A DNA stretch of 64,000 nt from Diphasiastrum complanatum (lineage: Eukaryota; Streptophyta; Lycopodiopsida; Lycopodiales; Lycopodiaceae): contig CM055104.1 of assembly GCA_029204225.1 (NCBI GenBank), forward strand, positions 48,492,451 to 48,556,450, given 5' to 3'. The translations under genes and the position numbers were made by a program. The first letter of the stretch is position 1; each line of letters begins with the position of its first letter. The notes under the pieces were generated by a model. The model did not search any database and had not been told where the DNA came from. It saw only the letters and a program-made list of their open reading frames with translations. This document shows positions 9,707 through 22,481 of this stretch, piece after piece.

Positions 9707-12700
9707 CAAAATTCAAGGCCTAGCTATGGAGTATCATAACAACATAGTAAGCACACTATGAAAGCTTCAAAAGAACCAGCTCTGGAGTAGAAGACAAAAG
9801 CAAGAGAGATAGAACTTCAAAGCTCACACCAACTTAATGATTAGTAAAAGAGTAGGAGGGCGTGGAAACTCCTCCAAGCCTAGGGCCACAAATAGCATGA
9901 AATGTCTTTCTTATTCTAGCTCTAGACCCCACATGGGTCTTCAACCTACTTGTCATTACTTGCCTAATTAGCATAAGTGGGGTGTACTATGTACATAAAT
10001 GTTTTACCCCCATGTCTTATGCACAACTTACAAGTTACAAGTATACAAGCCAAAAGGGGCAAAATAGACATTATATTTTAACACCCCCCCTTAATGGTTT
10101 ATACCAACACCTAGCATGCTACGAAACTTTTCAAACTTTTCTTTACTAAGTGCCTTAGTAAAGATATGCGCTGCTTGGTCGTTAGTATCACAATACTCGA
10201 GCTGAATTTCTCCACTTTGTATCTTTTGTAAGAAGTGTTGATCCACCTCGATGTGCTTCGTACGAGCATGGTACACAGGGTTCTTGGCTAGGTGGATACA
10301 ACTCTGGCTATCACAATAAAGAATAGTAGGACCATCCTATGGGATCTGCACCTCCCCAAGATGTCTCCTAAGCCATATAGCCTGACAGGTAGCCTTCGCC
10401 GCTGCTCGGTACTCGGCCTCTGTGGATGATAAGGTGACAGTGGGCTGTTTCTTGCTGCACCAAGAAATGGCTCCAGAACCAAGGTTGAATATGTAACCTA
10501 TGGTTGATTTCCGATTATCCCTATCACTAGCTTAATTCGAATCGGTAAAGCCTCCAAGCTGAAGCTTGCCGTCATCTGTGTACTCTATTCCATAACAGGT
10601 TGTCCCCTTGACATACCTCAAAACCCTCTTAGCTGCTTTCCAATGGGCTTCAGTTGGGGAACTCATAAACTGGCTAGCCACACCAACCGCATAGGAAATG
10701 TTTGGTCTCGAAGTGGTAAGATAAATCAGGCTATCCACCAGCTGCCTATAAAGAGTCTCATCCAGGAAAGGATTGCCATCATCCCTGGATAGCTTGCTGC
10801 TAGTATCAATGGGAGTAGATACGGGTTTACAATCCTGCATGTTGAACCTGTTCAAGACTTGACATTCATACTTTGTCTGAGAAATAAACACACAATTTTC
10901 CTTTTCCCAAACCTCCAAGCCTAGGCAATAGTGGATTAAACCCAAATCTTTCATTTCAAACTCATTTGACAAATGAGCCTTCACCTTTGCAATCAGCTCC
11001 CCATTGTTACCCGTGATGACCAAGTCATCCACATAGAGAACTATCAAGACAATGTTCCCATCTTCCTCCTTCACATACAAGTTGCAATCTGAATGACTCT
11101 TCATGAATTGCTCCTTGGCAAAATAGTCGTCAATACAACTATACCAAGCCCTGGGTGCCTGTTTCAAACCATACAAGGCCTTCTTAAGCTTGCATACCAT
11201 AGTTTCCTTGCCCTTAGCCTCAAAGCCTTGTGGCTGGTGCATGTAAACTTCTTTAGCCAGCTGTCCATTGAGAAAAGCACTCTTTACGTCCCAATCACAA
11301 AATGCAACCAATGTTAAAACCAACTCGATAGACGTCATCTTCGCTATAGGTGCAAACGTCTCATCATAGTCCAAGCCCTCTTGCTGTGCATAGCCTTCGG
11401 CCACCAGCCTTGCCTTATGCTTTTCATGCTCCCATCCGATTTGTATTTGGTCCTATAGACCCATTTACACCCAATAGGACTCTTTCCTTTTGGTAGCTTC
11501 ACCAAATCCCATGTATCATTCTTGAGGATGGAGTCATACTCCTCTTGCATGGCATGTTGCCAAACCTTCTCATCTGCTGCCTCAACGAATGTATGCGGAT
11601 CTTGTGAATCCAAAATAGTGGTCGTAAGTGCATAGTTTGTCTCCTGGTGTCCATGCTGCTGGGCTTACCTTTGAGATCTTCTTGCCCCTGGATGGCTGCT
11701 CTCTCCCTCATCCAATATCAAACCATCCTGCACAGTTTGCCAATACTACTTGGGAAACTTCTTCCTTGCAGTTGGTGATGAAGACGGTGAATAGGACTCA
11801 ACAACTTTGCCCTTTCCTTCCGCTTTCTAGTCTCCTCGGATTCTTCCTCTTGATCACTCATATGATCATCTTGAGACTCCTCAATATGTGGATGTGGATC
11901 ATCAAGTATTGGCACAAACTCACTTATACCCTCCTTCTCACGTTCCTCCATAGGGGCGTTTGATCCTCTTCAAAGATCACATCTCGACTTATGATCCTCT
12001 TCCTGCTAGTAAGATCGTAAAGTCGGTAAACTTTGCTTTCCTCACTATATCCCAAGAAAGTACATTTTGCTGATTTTGCATCTAGCTTCTTCCCATTGTC
12101 CTTGGGAATATGGGCATATGCCGTAGAGCCAAACACTCGCAAAGCGTCCACCTTGGGCTTAATGCCGCTAAATGCCTCTTTTGGAGTCTTGCCTTCCACA
12201 ACTTTAGTTGGACTTCTATTCAAAAGAAACACTGTTGTGTGCATTGCCTCGCCCCAAAAAGAGTTGGGCAATTGCTCTTCTACCAAAGCTTTGAAATGCA
12301 GAAAGTACTTGAATGCTTCAAGAAATAAATCCAAATCTTGCGTGAGAAGTCATCAATAAAGGTCATAAAGTAATATGCCCCCCCTGCAGACCTGGTATGG
12401 GAAACTTTTGTCTTTGCTGCTTTCCCATAGCGCAAGCCTCACATACTGAAGAGCTTGGCTTAATAACTAGAAGCCCCTCCACCATATGGTGCTGGTCCAA
12501 CACTTGCTTCTGACATTTGCAAGTTCTCCATTTCCTGCTCAAGTGTTTGTAGTGCTTCTTTGTTTTTGCCTTTTCCTTTCTTCTTGTCCTTGGCTGAATC
12601 TTGCTTCTTCTTAGAAGTAAAGGTGTGCTCTTGGAAATCCTCCCTCTTGGAGAGATTAACTCTCCTCCTATAACAAGAGACCATATACCTCTTCATAAGT

Positions 12701-13180
12701 AGGAGTTTTGTCCCTCACAGATATCATCATAACAAAGTTCTGATAAGCATATGACAAGCTATTCAAAACTATTGGCACCAAGTCTTTGTCAGCAACTCTT
12801 AAAGTTGATATCCAAGATCCTGAATCTTAGTAAGATGATCAATAACTGTCTCCCCTGTCTCCATCCTTAGGGTATATAGCTTGTTCTTCAAGTAAAGAAG
12901 TCTAGCTGTATTTGCTGTCTCATACAATGCACAAAGAATGTGCCATGCATCTACAGGCCCTTTGGTTGACCTGATTAGAGGAATAACATTATCCCTAACA
13001 GACATGTTGATGATCCTGTGTGCCCTTTCCCCTCTCTTGACATAGTCCTTGAGCTCAGGTTTTGATATTGGAACAGGCTCCTCACCTTTCACAAGCTTCC
13101 AACATTCTTTATCCTCAAGAATGTTCTTGATCTTGAATTTCCAAACACTAAAATTAGTGCCATCAAGCCGGCTGACTTCA
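9707..13180 (-). mobile_element. Ty1-copia relic, related to the 14.4 kb element
   Basis: Reading on the minus strand from right to left: gag at about 13.1-12.5 kb, integrase end at about 12.3-11.9 kb, reverse transcriptase at about 11.6-10.7 kb with the FAPIAKMTSI and YVDDLVITG motifs, RNase H at about 10.5-10.1 kb, then a purine-rich tract (complement of about 10085-10092) and a 3' LTR at about 9707-10082. LTR and protein are close to the young copia element nearby, so it belongs to the same or a sister family. The 5' end is indistinct. It is broken, with several breaks, and clearly older than the 14.4 kb copy. Confidence 0.85.
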
Positions 13181-14367
13181 CCTCAGCATGCTCTCTGAAA
13201 GACTAGTCATATCTGGATAGAAATAATACATAGACCTTGCCACAGTACTCCAACCATGCAGATAGCAAAGAGATTAGATGCTCCTCCAGAAGTGCGCCCA
13301 ATTCAAAGGTAAGCTCCTCTCTAGGAATGGCAGGAATCTGATCAAAACAGGTCCAAGCTTTCACAATATCACAGGCAACATAACCTGATCTGATACTATG
13401 ACAAAATCCAAGGCCTAGCTTTGGGTCCCAAACCCAAACTTGAGATTGGAAGGTGACTGGGCCGGTAGACTTGACTAGTGACTCGTCAACCTGCATGGTT
13501 GCCACGTGTCATGATCTAGGTGTGCACATGGCTTGGAGTCTCTCTCCTTGGAGGTATACAAGGGGAGGAGGACTCATTTGCCATCCATTCTATCTACCTA
13601 GGAGGAGGTGGATGGAGAGTGTGTGCACGGCCAGGATGAGTGCTAGCTTGAGGCAGGAGATGGCTGAGAGCCTAGGCAGTGGTATGGGACACTGTCTAGG
13701 ATGGAGGTCGGATCCTGCTTGATACGATCACAGGCCAGGGCACGGAGGGTGGACCCGGATTAGGTCCTACGGCGGGGTCGAAACATTCTCGAGATCAGCA
13801 TGATTTGAAGGAGTTGACTCAGTTACTGCAGCTATTGCATCAACCCTTGTTCGCCCCTGAGATTTTTTCTGGGGAAAAGAAGGGTGGTCTTGCCGTGGAG
13901 CGATCGATGGAATTCGCACTTTTCCATGCACGATTCTTCCGACGACAACAATTTCAATCTAGCTGTCGTGTACCTGCGAGGTAAAGCATTCACGTGGTGG
14001 CAAGATTTGAGGGGTAAGCTTGAAGTTCCTAGGAATTGGGAAGATTTTTTAAGGTCTTTAAGGCGGCCTTCCTTCCTATTCTTGATGATTTTGAATTCTA
14101 TCGTCAATATGCAACGGTCCATATGGGGAACCGGCCCCTGGATCAGTATTTACAAGAATTTCAGGAGGTCTATTCTCGTCTTGCAACTAGAATAGATCCT
14201 TTATTAGTAAAGTTGCATTTTATACTTGGGTTGCTAAGAGACTATCAGCTAGAGGTTAGGAGGAACCAGCCTCTTACCCTCGAGGTTGCTGTTCGCTTCG
14301 CTAGGATATACGATGATACTCGTATAGTGGCCAAGCCTGAGATTGGTGTCTTGCTCGATGTAAAGGG

Positions 14368-14755
14368 TGTTGAAGAGTAATGCCTATTTTACCCCTTTTG
14401 GCTAAGCATTAGTTAAGTTGTACATAACTCATGGGGCATGTTTTTAATTAAATGCATGAGACCCCCCCTTTTGTTAAGTTATGTAAATTAGTGCAAGTGG
14501 CCCACTTGGCCAAGTAGCTCACTCCTATGGTTGACACCTAGACTTTCCATGCATGTAAAGGAGGTGCTTGCCTCACAAGGGATTTGGAGGACCCACGCCC
14601 TCGTCTCTCTCTCTCTAGCAATTCATTTCTTCTTGAGACTTTTGAGTTTGTGAGATGCTCATGCAATTCTCCTTGTGTGTGATATTTCCATAGCCAAGTT
14701 TTCTCAAGCTTTCATAGTTGATCTAGCATCCATAGCTAGGTCTTGTAAATCTTCA
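14368..14755 (+). repeat. 5' LTR of the young copia element
   Basis: 388 bp, TG..CA ends, followed directly by the tRNA-Met-type primer-binding site. Near-identical to 19357-19744. Confidence 0.95.
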
Positions 14756-17700
14756 TGGTATCAGAGCAGGTTGTCTAGCCTGTGAGTCTGAGAGTGAGAG
14801 AAACTTCAGTGCTTAGATTCTTGAGAAGATTCTTATCTTCTACAAGCACCTCAATCTTGAAAGAGGGAGCATTTGATCTACAAGTGTTAGATCAGGTGGA
14901 GTCTTGCACTGTTGGAGAGCTATTGGCAAGGGGAGTGGGATGATCCAAAAACTTTCTAAATCTGGCTAAGTTTTGGGGAGTCTTTCTGGAGGAGCTTACA
15001 CAAAAGTAGGGCGCACTTTCTTTAGGGGCTTCTGGTTTTTGTTCCAGTGGAGCCTAGTGCTTGTGCTAGTGAGGCCACACCAAGTGGCAAAGACAAAAGC
15101 AGGAGCTGAAGGGTTGCCTTGAAGTGGCTACATACCCTAGTTTGGGGTTAAACCCTTGTTGCTGGAAGCTGTTCTTTTCTGATCTTTTTCAAGTTGAGCT
15201 TCTGTTTTAAGCACAGATTTTAGCATGGCAAGTCTTGGGGAGAGTTTGCTGGGTGAATCTAGCAAACTAGATGGCACAAACTACAGAGTGTGGAAGTTCA
15301 AGATAGCCAATATCTTGATGGATAAGAATTGCTGGGAGGTCATGACAGGTACAGAACCTGTACCAACATCTGATCCTGAATTGAAGGACTACATGAACAG
15401 GAGACATAAAGCTCATAGGATAATCAATCTTTCTGTCAAGGACAATATTATTCCTCACATTTGCAATGCAAGGGATGCAGCTGATGCTTGGACAATTCTG
15501 AAGTCTATGTTTGAAACAGTAGATTCAGCCAAGCTGGTGTATTTGCAAAACAGGTTACATACTCTCAAGATGGAAGCAGGTGCAACAATTGGTGATCATA
15601 TTACAAAGGTCGAGGACCTATTGGATCAGCTTGCTTCAATTGGAGAGAAAGTAAGTGACAGGAGTATTGTTCCCATAGTCTTGAACAGCTTGTCATTCAA
15701 CTATCAAGACTATGTGATGTCCCTTTCTGCTAGGGAGAAACTCCCAACCTTTGGGGAGTTATGTGGTCTTCTTTTACAGGAGGAGATGAGAAGGAAGAAT
15801 CTTTCTGAAAGGGAAGATAATCCAGAGCTTGCATTTGCTTCTAAGAAGAAGCAAAACTTTCAAAAGAAAGGCAAAGGCAAAAAGAAGAACTCAAAGCAAA
15901 GCTTGGAGCAGCAGGTGTCCAAGTTACAGGTTGGAGAGGAGTCAAGCACCAATTCCTCATCTACACCCAAGAGGAAGGGCAACTGCAACTATTGTGGTAA
16001 GTATGGGCATTTTGCTTTTGAATGCAGGAAGAAGCAAAGTGATCAGAAGAAGGGAAAGAACCAGCAAAGTCATTTTGTTGACAAAGTTGCAGAGGAGGAG
16101 CAATCTGGTGTGCTTGAGCTATTCACCGCAGCCCTATCATCTGAATCCACATTTGGTGGATGGTACATTGATTCTGGAGCCTCAAAGCACATGACACCTC
16201 ATAGAGATTGGTTCAGCACCTATGAGGAGACAGAAGATGGCCAGCATGTTTGCCTTGGAGATAATTCTACACGTATGGTGAGGGGCAAAGGCACAGTTGC
16301 AATACAGCTATCATCAGGTGAGGTGAAGGAAATTAAAAGTGTGTTGCATGTACCAGGGTTGGCTAAGAACTTGTTATCTGTTGGTGCCATTACCAAACAG
16401 AACATGGTGGTAGAGTTTAATGATTCTAAATGTTTGGTAAAAGACAAAGATCAGAACTTCAAAGTGGTAGCCAAGGGAATGCAAGAAGGGTCTTTACAAG
16501 CTTTTCACAACCATTCCTAGCCAAGAGGCCTTGTCTGCAAGAGATACTAATCGGGACAAGCTTTGGCATGAGAGATATGGTCATTTGAGTTACAAAAGTT
16601 TGCAAGTTTTGAACAGGCACAAAATGGTAGTAGATCTTCCTAGCATTAAGTCTTCTTCAGATACATGTGAGGCTTGTGCATTAGGGAAGCAACAGAGGAA
16701 AAAGTTTCCAAAGGAGAAAGCTACCAGGGCCAAGGGCATTCTTGAACTTGTGCATTCAGATTTATGCGGTCCCATGTAGGTCAAATCAGCAGGGGGGGCA
16801 TACTATCTCATGACCTTCGTAGATGATTTCTCTCGGAAGGTATGGGTCTATTTTCTGAAACTGAAATCTGAAGCGTTCAAATACTTCAAACAGTGGAAAG
16901 CTATGGTGGAAAACCACACAGGAAAGAGGTTAAAGACTCTCAGGTCAGATAAGGGTGGTGAGTATATTTCTAATGAGTTCAAAGATCTTTGCAAAGCATG
17001 TGGGATAAAGAGACAGTTTACTGCTCCACATACACCGCAGCAAAACGGCGTGGCTGAGCGGAAAAACAGGTCTATAGTTGAGTGTGCGAGGAGCATGCTC
17101 AAGGCAAAGGGGTTGCCAAATTCCTTTTGGGCAGAAGCGGTAGCAACTGCTGTTTTTCTATTGAATAGAAGTCCAACCAAAGCAGTTGAAGGAATCACGC
17201 CAGAAGAGGCATATAGTGGCAACAAGCCCAAAGTGGGCAGCCTTCGAGTATTTGGGTGTACAACATATGCACATATACCAAAGACTTGCGGAAGAAACTT
17301 GATGCAAAATCCGTAAAGTGTGTCTTTCTTGGGTATAGTGAAGGTGAGAAAGCTTATGTGCTATATGATCTCGAAAACAGGAGGAAGATCCTAAGTCGAG
17401 ATGTCATCTTTGATGAAGAGCATGCACCCAAGATACAGGAGCAGGAGAAGGAAGGAATTACTGAGTTCATACCCTTGATTGATTCCACGGATGAGGATCC
17501 TAGTCAAGAGTCCTGTAAGCCTCAAGTGCAGGAGCAACAACAGGAAATCGAACCTACTAGTTCGAGACCTCTTTTTGGCCAAGTACCAGAAGCAGAAGTT
17601 GGGGACAAACGGAAGACTAAAACAGTACCATGGGATACATGGTCACCATCCACATCACCTACTGCTAGGAAGAAGCTACCTAGGTGGTATTGGGAAACAA

Positions 17701-19356
17701 TCAAAGAAGGTCAAATGATTGAAGAAGGAGAGAGCAGTGAACAGGGTGTCAGAAGATCTCTTAGGTCTCATGAGAGACAAGAGACTAACTTTGCTCTTAT
17801 GTCCACTATTCTGAATGCAGATGAGCCACAGTTCTTTCACGAAGCCGTGAGAGAAAAGGTATGGCAACATGCCATGCAGGAGGAGTACGACTCCATTGTC
17901 AAGAATGACACATGGGAGCTCACTACATTGCCAGAAGGGAAGCAACCAATAGGTTGCAAGTGGGTCTATAAGACCAAGTTTCATGCCAATAGAACAGTGG
18001 ACAAGTACAAGGCAAGGTTGGTGGCGAAAGGCTATGCTCAGCAAGAGGGGCTAGACTATGATGAGACATTCGCACCTGTTGCTAAAATGACATCTATTAG
18101 GACCGTTTTGGCTATAGCCTCATATTTTGATTGGGATGTCCATCAAATGGATGTCAAGAGTGCCTTTCTTAATGGGCACCTACAGGAGGAGGTTTACATG
18201 GAACAACCGCAGGGATTTGAAATAACAGGCAAGGAGAATCTGGTTTGCAGGCTTAGGAAAGCCTTGTATGGGCTCAAACAGGCGCCAAAGGCTTGGTATA
18301 GCCGAATTGATGAGTACTTTGCAAGGCAAGGGTTTGAGAAGAGTAAGTCTGATTGCAATCTTTATGTCTTCAGGGAAGGAGAAGACTTTGTGGTTGTTGT
18401 GCTCTATGTGGATGATCCACTCATCACGGGAAGCAATAAGAAGCTTATTGCTTGTGTTAAGAAGAATCTTTCTAATGAGTTTGAAATGAAAGATTTGGGT
18501 TTGCTACACTATTGCCTAGGAGTTGAAGTTTGGAAAGGAAAGCGTTGTCTTTTTATCTCACCGGCAAAGTATGCACAGAAATTATTGAAGAGGTTTAACA
18601 TGCAAGAAAGCAAACCAATCAGCACACCCATGGATGCAAGCAACAAGCCATCAAAAGATGATGGTCCAGCATTTGCAGATGAGACGCTCTATTGTCAGTT
18701 AGTGGGCAGCCTGATTTACCTTACTACCACCAGGCCAGATATTGCTTATGCGGTTGGAATTGCAAGTCAATACATGTGTAAGCCTACCGAAGCACATTGG
18801 AAGGCAGCCAAGCGGATCTTACGATATGTGAGAGGGACAGTGACTTATGGGATTGGATACACGGATGACGGAACCTTCAGCTTCAGATTCTGATTGGGCA
18901 GGTGATAGAGACGATCGGAGATCGACGACAGGCTATTGTTTCAGCCTAGGTTCAGGGGCTATATCGTGGTGCAGTAAGAAGCAGCCTACTATTGCTCTAT
19001 CGTCTACCGAAGCTGAGTACAGGGCGACTACGAGGTCCGCCTATGAAGCCATTTGGTTACGCCGTCTACTTGAGGACATGCAGATTGCTCAAGTAAGACC
19101 TACATTGTTACATTGTGATAACCAAAGCTGCATTCAGCTTGCGAGGAATCCAGTCTATCATGCACGGACAAAACACATAGAGGTGGACCAACATTTTATA
19201 CGAGAGAAAGTGCACAGTGGGGAGATCGAGCTAGTTTATTGTGACACCAACGACCAGACAGCTGATATTTTTACTAAACCACTTAGTAAAGATAAGTTTG
19301 AAAAGTTCAGAACTTTGTTGGGTGTCAGTTTGAATAAAATTGCCATTAAGGGGGGG

Positions 19357-19744
19357 TGTTGAAGAGTAATGCCTATTTTACCGCTTTTGGCTAAGCATTA
19401 GTTAAGTTGTACATAACTCATGGGGCATGTTTTTAATTAAATGCATGAGACCCCCCCTTTTGTTAAGTTATGTAAATTAGTGCAAGTGGCCCACTTGGCC
19501 AAGTAGCTCACTCCTATGGTTGACACCTAGACTTTCCATGCATGTAAAGGAGGTGCTTGCCTCACAAGGGATTTGGAGGACCCACGCCCTCGTCTCTCTC
19601 TCTCTAACAATTCATTTCTTCTTGAGACTTTTGAGTTTGTGAGATGCTCATGCAATTCTCCTTGTGTGTGATATTTCCATAGCCAAGTTTTCTCAAGCTT
19701 TCATAGTTGATCTAGCATCCATAGCTAGGTCTTGTAAATCTTCA
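19357..19744 (+). repeat. 3' LTR of the young copia element
   Basis: 388 bp, preceded by the purine tract and followed by the second copy of the AAGGG target duplication. Gypsy-derived sequence resumes immediately after. Confidence 0.95.
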
Positions 19745-20689
19745 AAGGGTAAGAAGCCTTTCTTTCCAAAGAAATCGAAAGATAAGGCAAAAGATGGGTC
19801 TTTGGGTTCTGGTAAATCGAAGAAAAGATCTAGCCTATAAGGATAAATTAGACTTTCACATTATGAATCTAGATAGGTTAGATGTAATACTTGGAAAGGA
19901 GTGGTTCTATGAGAGGAACGAGTCTATGAAGAAAAACTAAGTAACTCACAGTTTGTCGTTCTTGGATAACGGCTCACTCATAGGATTAAATGGAATTGTT
20001 GATATTTCTACTCCGTATATGCTTTCTGCTTTAGAAAGAGTTAAATGTATGGATGTTGTGGATTGTAATTCTTACTTATGTTGGTTAAAAGATTTTACCT
20101 ATCATGAGGAATGTAATTTGCAATTTTACATTCTCCAAATGGAATTAATGTCTAATAACCTAAAGCAGGAAAATTCACCGGAAGGTGAAATCTTTAGGAA
20201 ACTTAGGCAAGAATTTAACGATGTGTTTCCTGAGCAGCTTCCTGAGGGTCTTCCTCCCTCTAGGGGTGTTGACCATGGTATTAAACTGATTCCTGGTAGT
20301 TCTCCTATATCATTGTATCCATATAAGATGAGTACTTTTGAAGAGGATGAGGTTTATAGGCAACTGCAAAATTACCTTTAAGATGGGCCATGTATGGCCT
20401 AGTAAATCTCCTTGGGGGGCACCTGTGCTCCTTGTTGATAAAAAAGACGGAGGTACTCGTCTTTGTGTGGACTTCAAGAAATTAAACAAGTTAACGATCA
20501 AAAACCGTTATCCTTTGTCGCGAATGGATGAGCTGGTTGATCGATTACATGGTGCAAAGTACTTCACCAAAATCAATTTGAGATCAGGGTATCATCAGAT
20601 TCGCATAAAGATTGAGGATGTTGAAAAAACCGGGTTTAGAACCGCTGCAAATCGAGGTGGCCTAGAGCATGAAAAAACACAATTCTAGA

Positions 20690-21395
20690 CGCCAAAGTTT
20701 AGCGGAAGCTTGAGGATCTTGGATCTAATAAGCCCACAAGTTCCCTTGAGGCTTAAAAGACCACATGCAATTAACATGCAAGAACGTTTAAGCAACATGT
20801 AAGCTCATGCAACAACATGCAAGAGCATGCACTAGAAAAATCAGATTCAGATTGACTTCTAATTGCTTCTATTGATACTGCCTATGCAATAGAAACCTTA
20901 TGCAATTGATCTCATCTAATTCTGACAATTCATTAAGAAGAAATGAAGGATCAAGCAAATCTGGACCAGCACCCTCCTACAAATGGTTGATTGCTGTCCT
21001 AGCTCAGATCTGCTCCGAATTCGAAGTGGGAATGATCTGACTAGTAGCGCCCTCCTCCAACCAACAGATTGCAACTGTCCTCATCGAATTCTGATGAGGG
21101 AAGCGAGAGAAACTAGCAAAGGATCAGATCAGATCCTACTGCGACCACCTGCCAAAATCAGATTTTGAAGCCAAAGAAAATTGATGAAGATGGAAGATGA
21201 TTCCAATCAACACACTTCTCCAACTCGTGGAGCCTCTATTTAATAGAAATGATGTAGGTACAAAGCATGGCATGGTATTGCCAAGTGTCCAAGGTATGTG
21301 GCAATTTGCATGCCTATTTGCATGTGTCTAAATTGTCATGCATGCATCTTGCATGTTGCATGCAAACTAGGATATGTGGCAAACTAACTCCTCGT
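20690..21395. repeat. Unclassified ~0.7-kb insert inside the gypsy relic
   Basis: Sequence unlike gypsy separates two reverse-transcriptase parts. It is rich in CATGCA-type motifs near both edges (about 20.77-20.83 and 21.27-21.36 kb). It may be a solo LTR or a non-autonomous DNA element. I could not fix its termini or a target duplication. Confidence 0.45.
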
Positions 21396-21558
21396 CCATA
21401 TCTGGGAAAGTTCGTGATAGTGTACTTAGATGATATTCTCATCTATAGTAAGACCTTGGAGGAGCATCTCAGGATTGTCTAGCTTTTTGCCAAGGAGTCC
21501 AAATGTGTTTTCCGACCCTTCTCCTTGTAGCACTAGATCTTCTCCTAAGTTGAGTCCC

Positions 21559-21621
21559 ATTCCGGAATGCTGCGTTCCGGGAACGTTTCAGAATTCAGCA
21601 GCGTTCCAATCAGAACGCTGC
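21559..21621. repeat. Cluster of palindromes
   Basis: Three dyads lie within 63 bp: CATTCCGGAATG (21559-21570), CGTTCCGGGAACG (21573-21585) and a 9-bp stem GCAGCGTTC/GAACGCTGC with a 6-base loop (21598-21621). All share a GTTCC/GGAAC core. Possibly the remains of a foldback or hAT-like terminus; no boundary or target duplication was found. Confidence 0.55.
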
Positions 21622-22354
21622 AATTTTATTTTTATTTTTAGGATTATCTTATGTTTCTGTGATTGTTTTTGCTCTACTCTCCTATAGGGTTGAACTTTGT
21701 CTTCTGTTGCATAACGCCTCATACTCTATAAAGTTACTGATTTTGCCTAAACTTATGGGCTTTATAACTGCCTTCAACCTTTGATAGCAGCTCAAGTCCG
21801 AGGCTCTTTTGCTGTGTTAAAGCTTGAAATAGCCACATAAGAGACTTGTGAAATTTTTAGTGCAGGTCCTTGTGTTTTGTCATTTACAATGATCATGGGG
21901 TATTAATTGATTCACATGTGTTTTTTCCTTTTTGGGGGCTTGCAGAAGCTAGGAGGCATTATTTTTGTGATAGTAGACTTATTTCTTTGTAAAGCAGCTT
22001 CAATTTAAGAGGCTTTTTCTTGCTGGTAGTGTAAGTGCCATTTCTTTCTTCCTGTGATTGTTGTAAAATCTATCTTGCAACTAGAATTTGCTGAACCTGA
22101 ATTAGATTCCAAGAAAATTCTTTATGATGTTGACTAGGTACCTGGGATTTTTGTTCTTGAGGAATAGTAGTAAATGACTTGTTAGCATTGGTGGATTGGC
22201 AATTTCTTGTCTAATCTGTAACCTAATGACAAGTTTATAGAGCTCACAAGCTGTTGCAAGGTTTTTAGTCCTTTTTAGCTAGTCACACTCTGTGTGTGAT
22301 GTAACCAGTTAAACTCTGTTAGGACAATAATGCCAAAGCATTTTATTGGTGTAG

Positions 22355-22481
22355 GGATGGATTATGCCCTGAATATAGTGGTGAGGAGCAGGCTATTTGT
22401 GCTATTGGACTGGCAAAGGTCAAGCCTGGTATTTTTCTGGAAGCAATTCAATATCTTTTAGTGCTGGCGACTCCAGTTGAG
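22355..22481 (+). CDS. NUP155: NUP155 exon 3 (residues 112-154)
   Basis: Starts after GGTGTAG; the first base completes the Trp112 codon begun in exon 2. It encodes DGLCPEYSGEEQAICAIGLAK and then an FLEAIQYLLVLATPVE stretch, among the most conserved beta-propeller strands of plant NUP155. It ends at GAG with a GTAATG donor (phase 0). It is flanked by introns of 13.8 and 19.0 kb, yet its frame and splice sites are clean, which argues for purifying selection. Confidence 0.95.

Larger units (their letters stand above)
14368..19744 (+). mobile_element. Young Ty1-copia retrotransposon nested in the gypsy relic
   Basis: Length 5,377 bp with two 388-bp LTRs (TGTTGAAGAG..AATCTTCA) that differ at only about 2 positions by eye. 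A perfect 5-bp target duplication AAGGG flanks it (14363-14367 and 19745-19749). The primer-binding site TGGTATCAGAGC (14756-14767, initiator tRNA-Met type) adjoins the 5' LTR, and an AAGGGGGGG purine tract (19348-19356) precedes the 3' LTR. Parts in order: gag with a CX2CX4HX4C zinc knuckle (15.2-16.05 kb), protease (about 16.15 kb), integrase (16.5-17.4 kb), reverse transcriptase (17.8-18.7 kb), RNase H (18.85-19.35 kb). It looks nearly whole, with perhaps three breaks. LTR identity near 99.5% points to a recent insertion. Confidence 0.95.
13470..21485 (+). mobile_element. Ty3-gypsy relic, split by other insertions
   Basis: A gag domain with the FTWWQDL signature lies at about 13.88-14.36 kb. 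The same element resumes after the copia insertion with a basic linker and retroviral-type protease region (19.75-20.0 kb), then reverse transcriptase pieces at 20.2-20.7 kb and the YLDD motif at about 21.4 kb. The young copia element (14368-19744) sits inside it with a 5-bp target duplication, and about 0.7 kb of unrelated sequence (20.69-21.39 kb) also lies within it. LTRs were not located. It is broken with multiple breaks, and older than the copia it contains. Confidence 0.8.
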
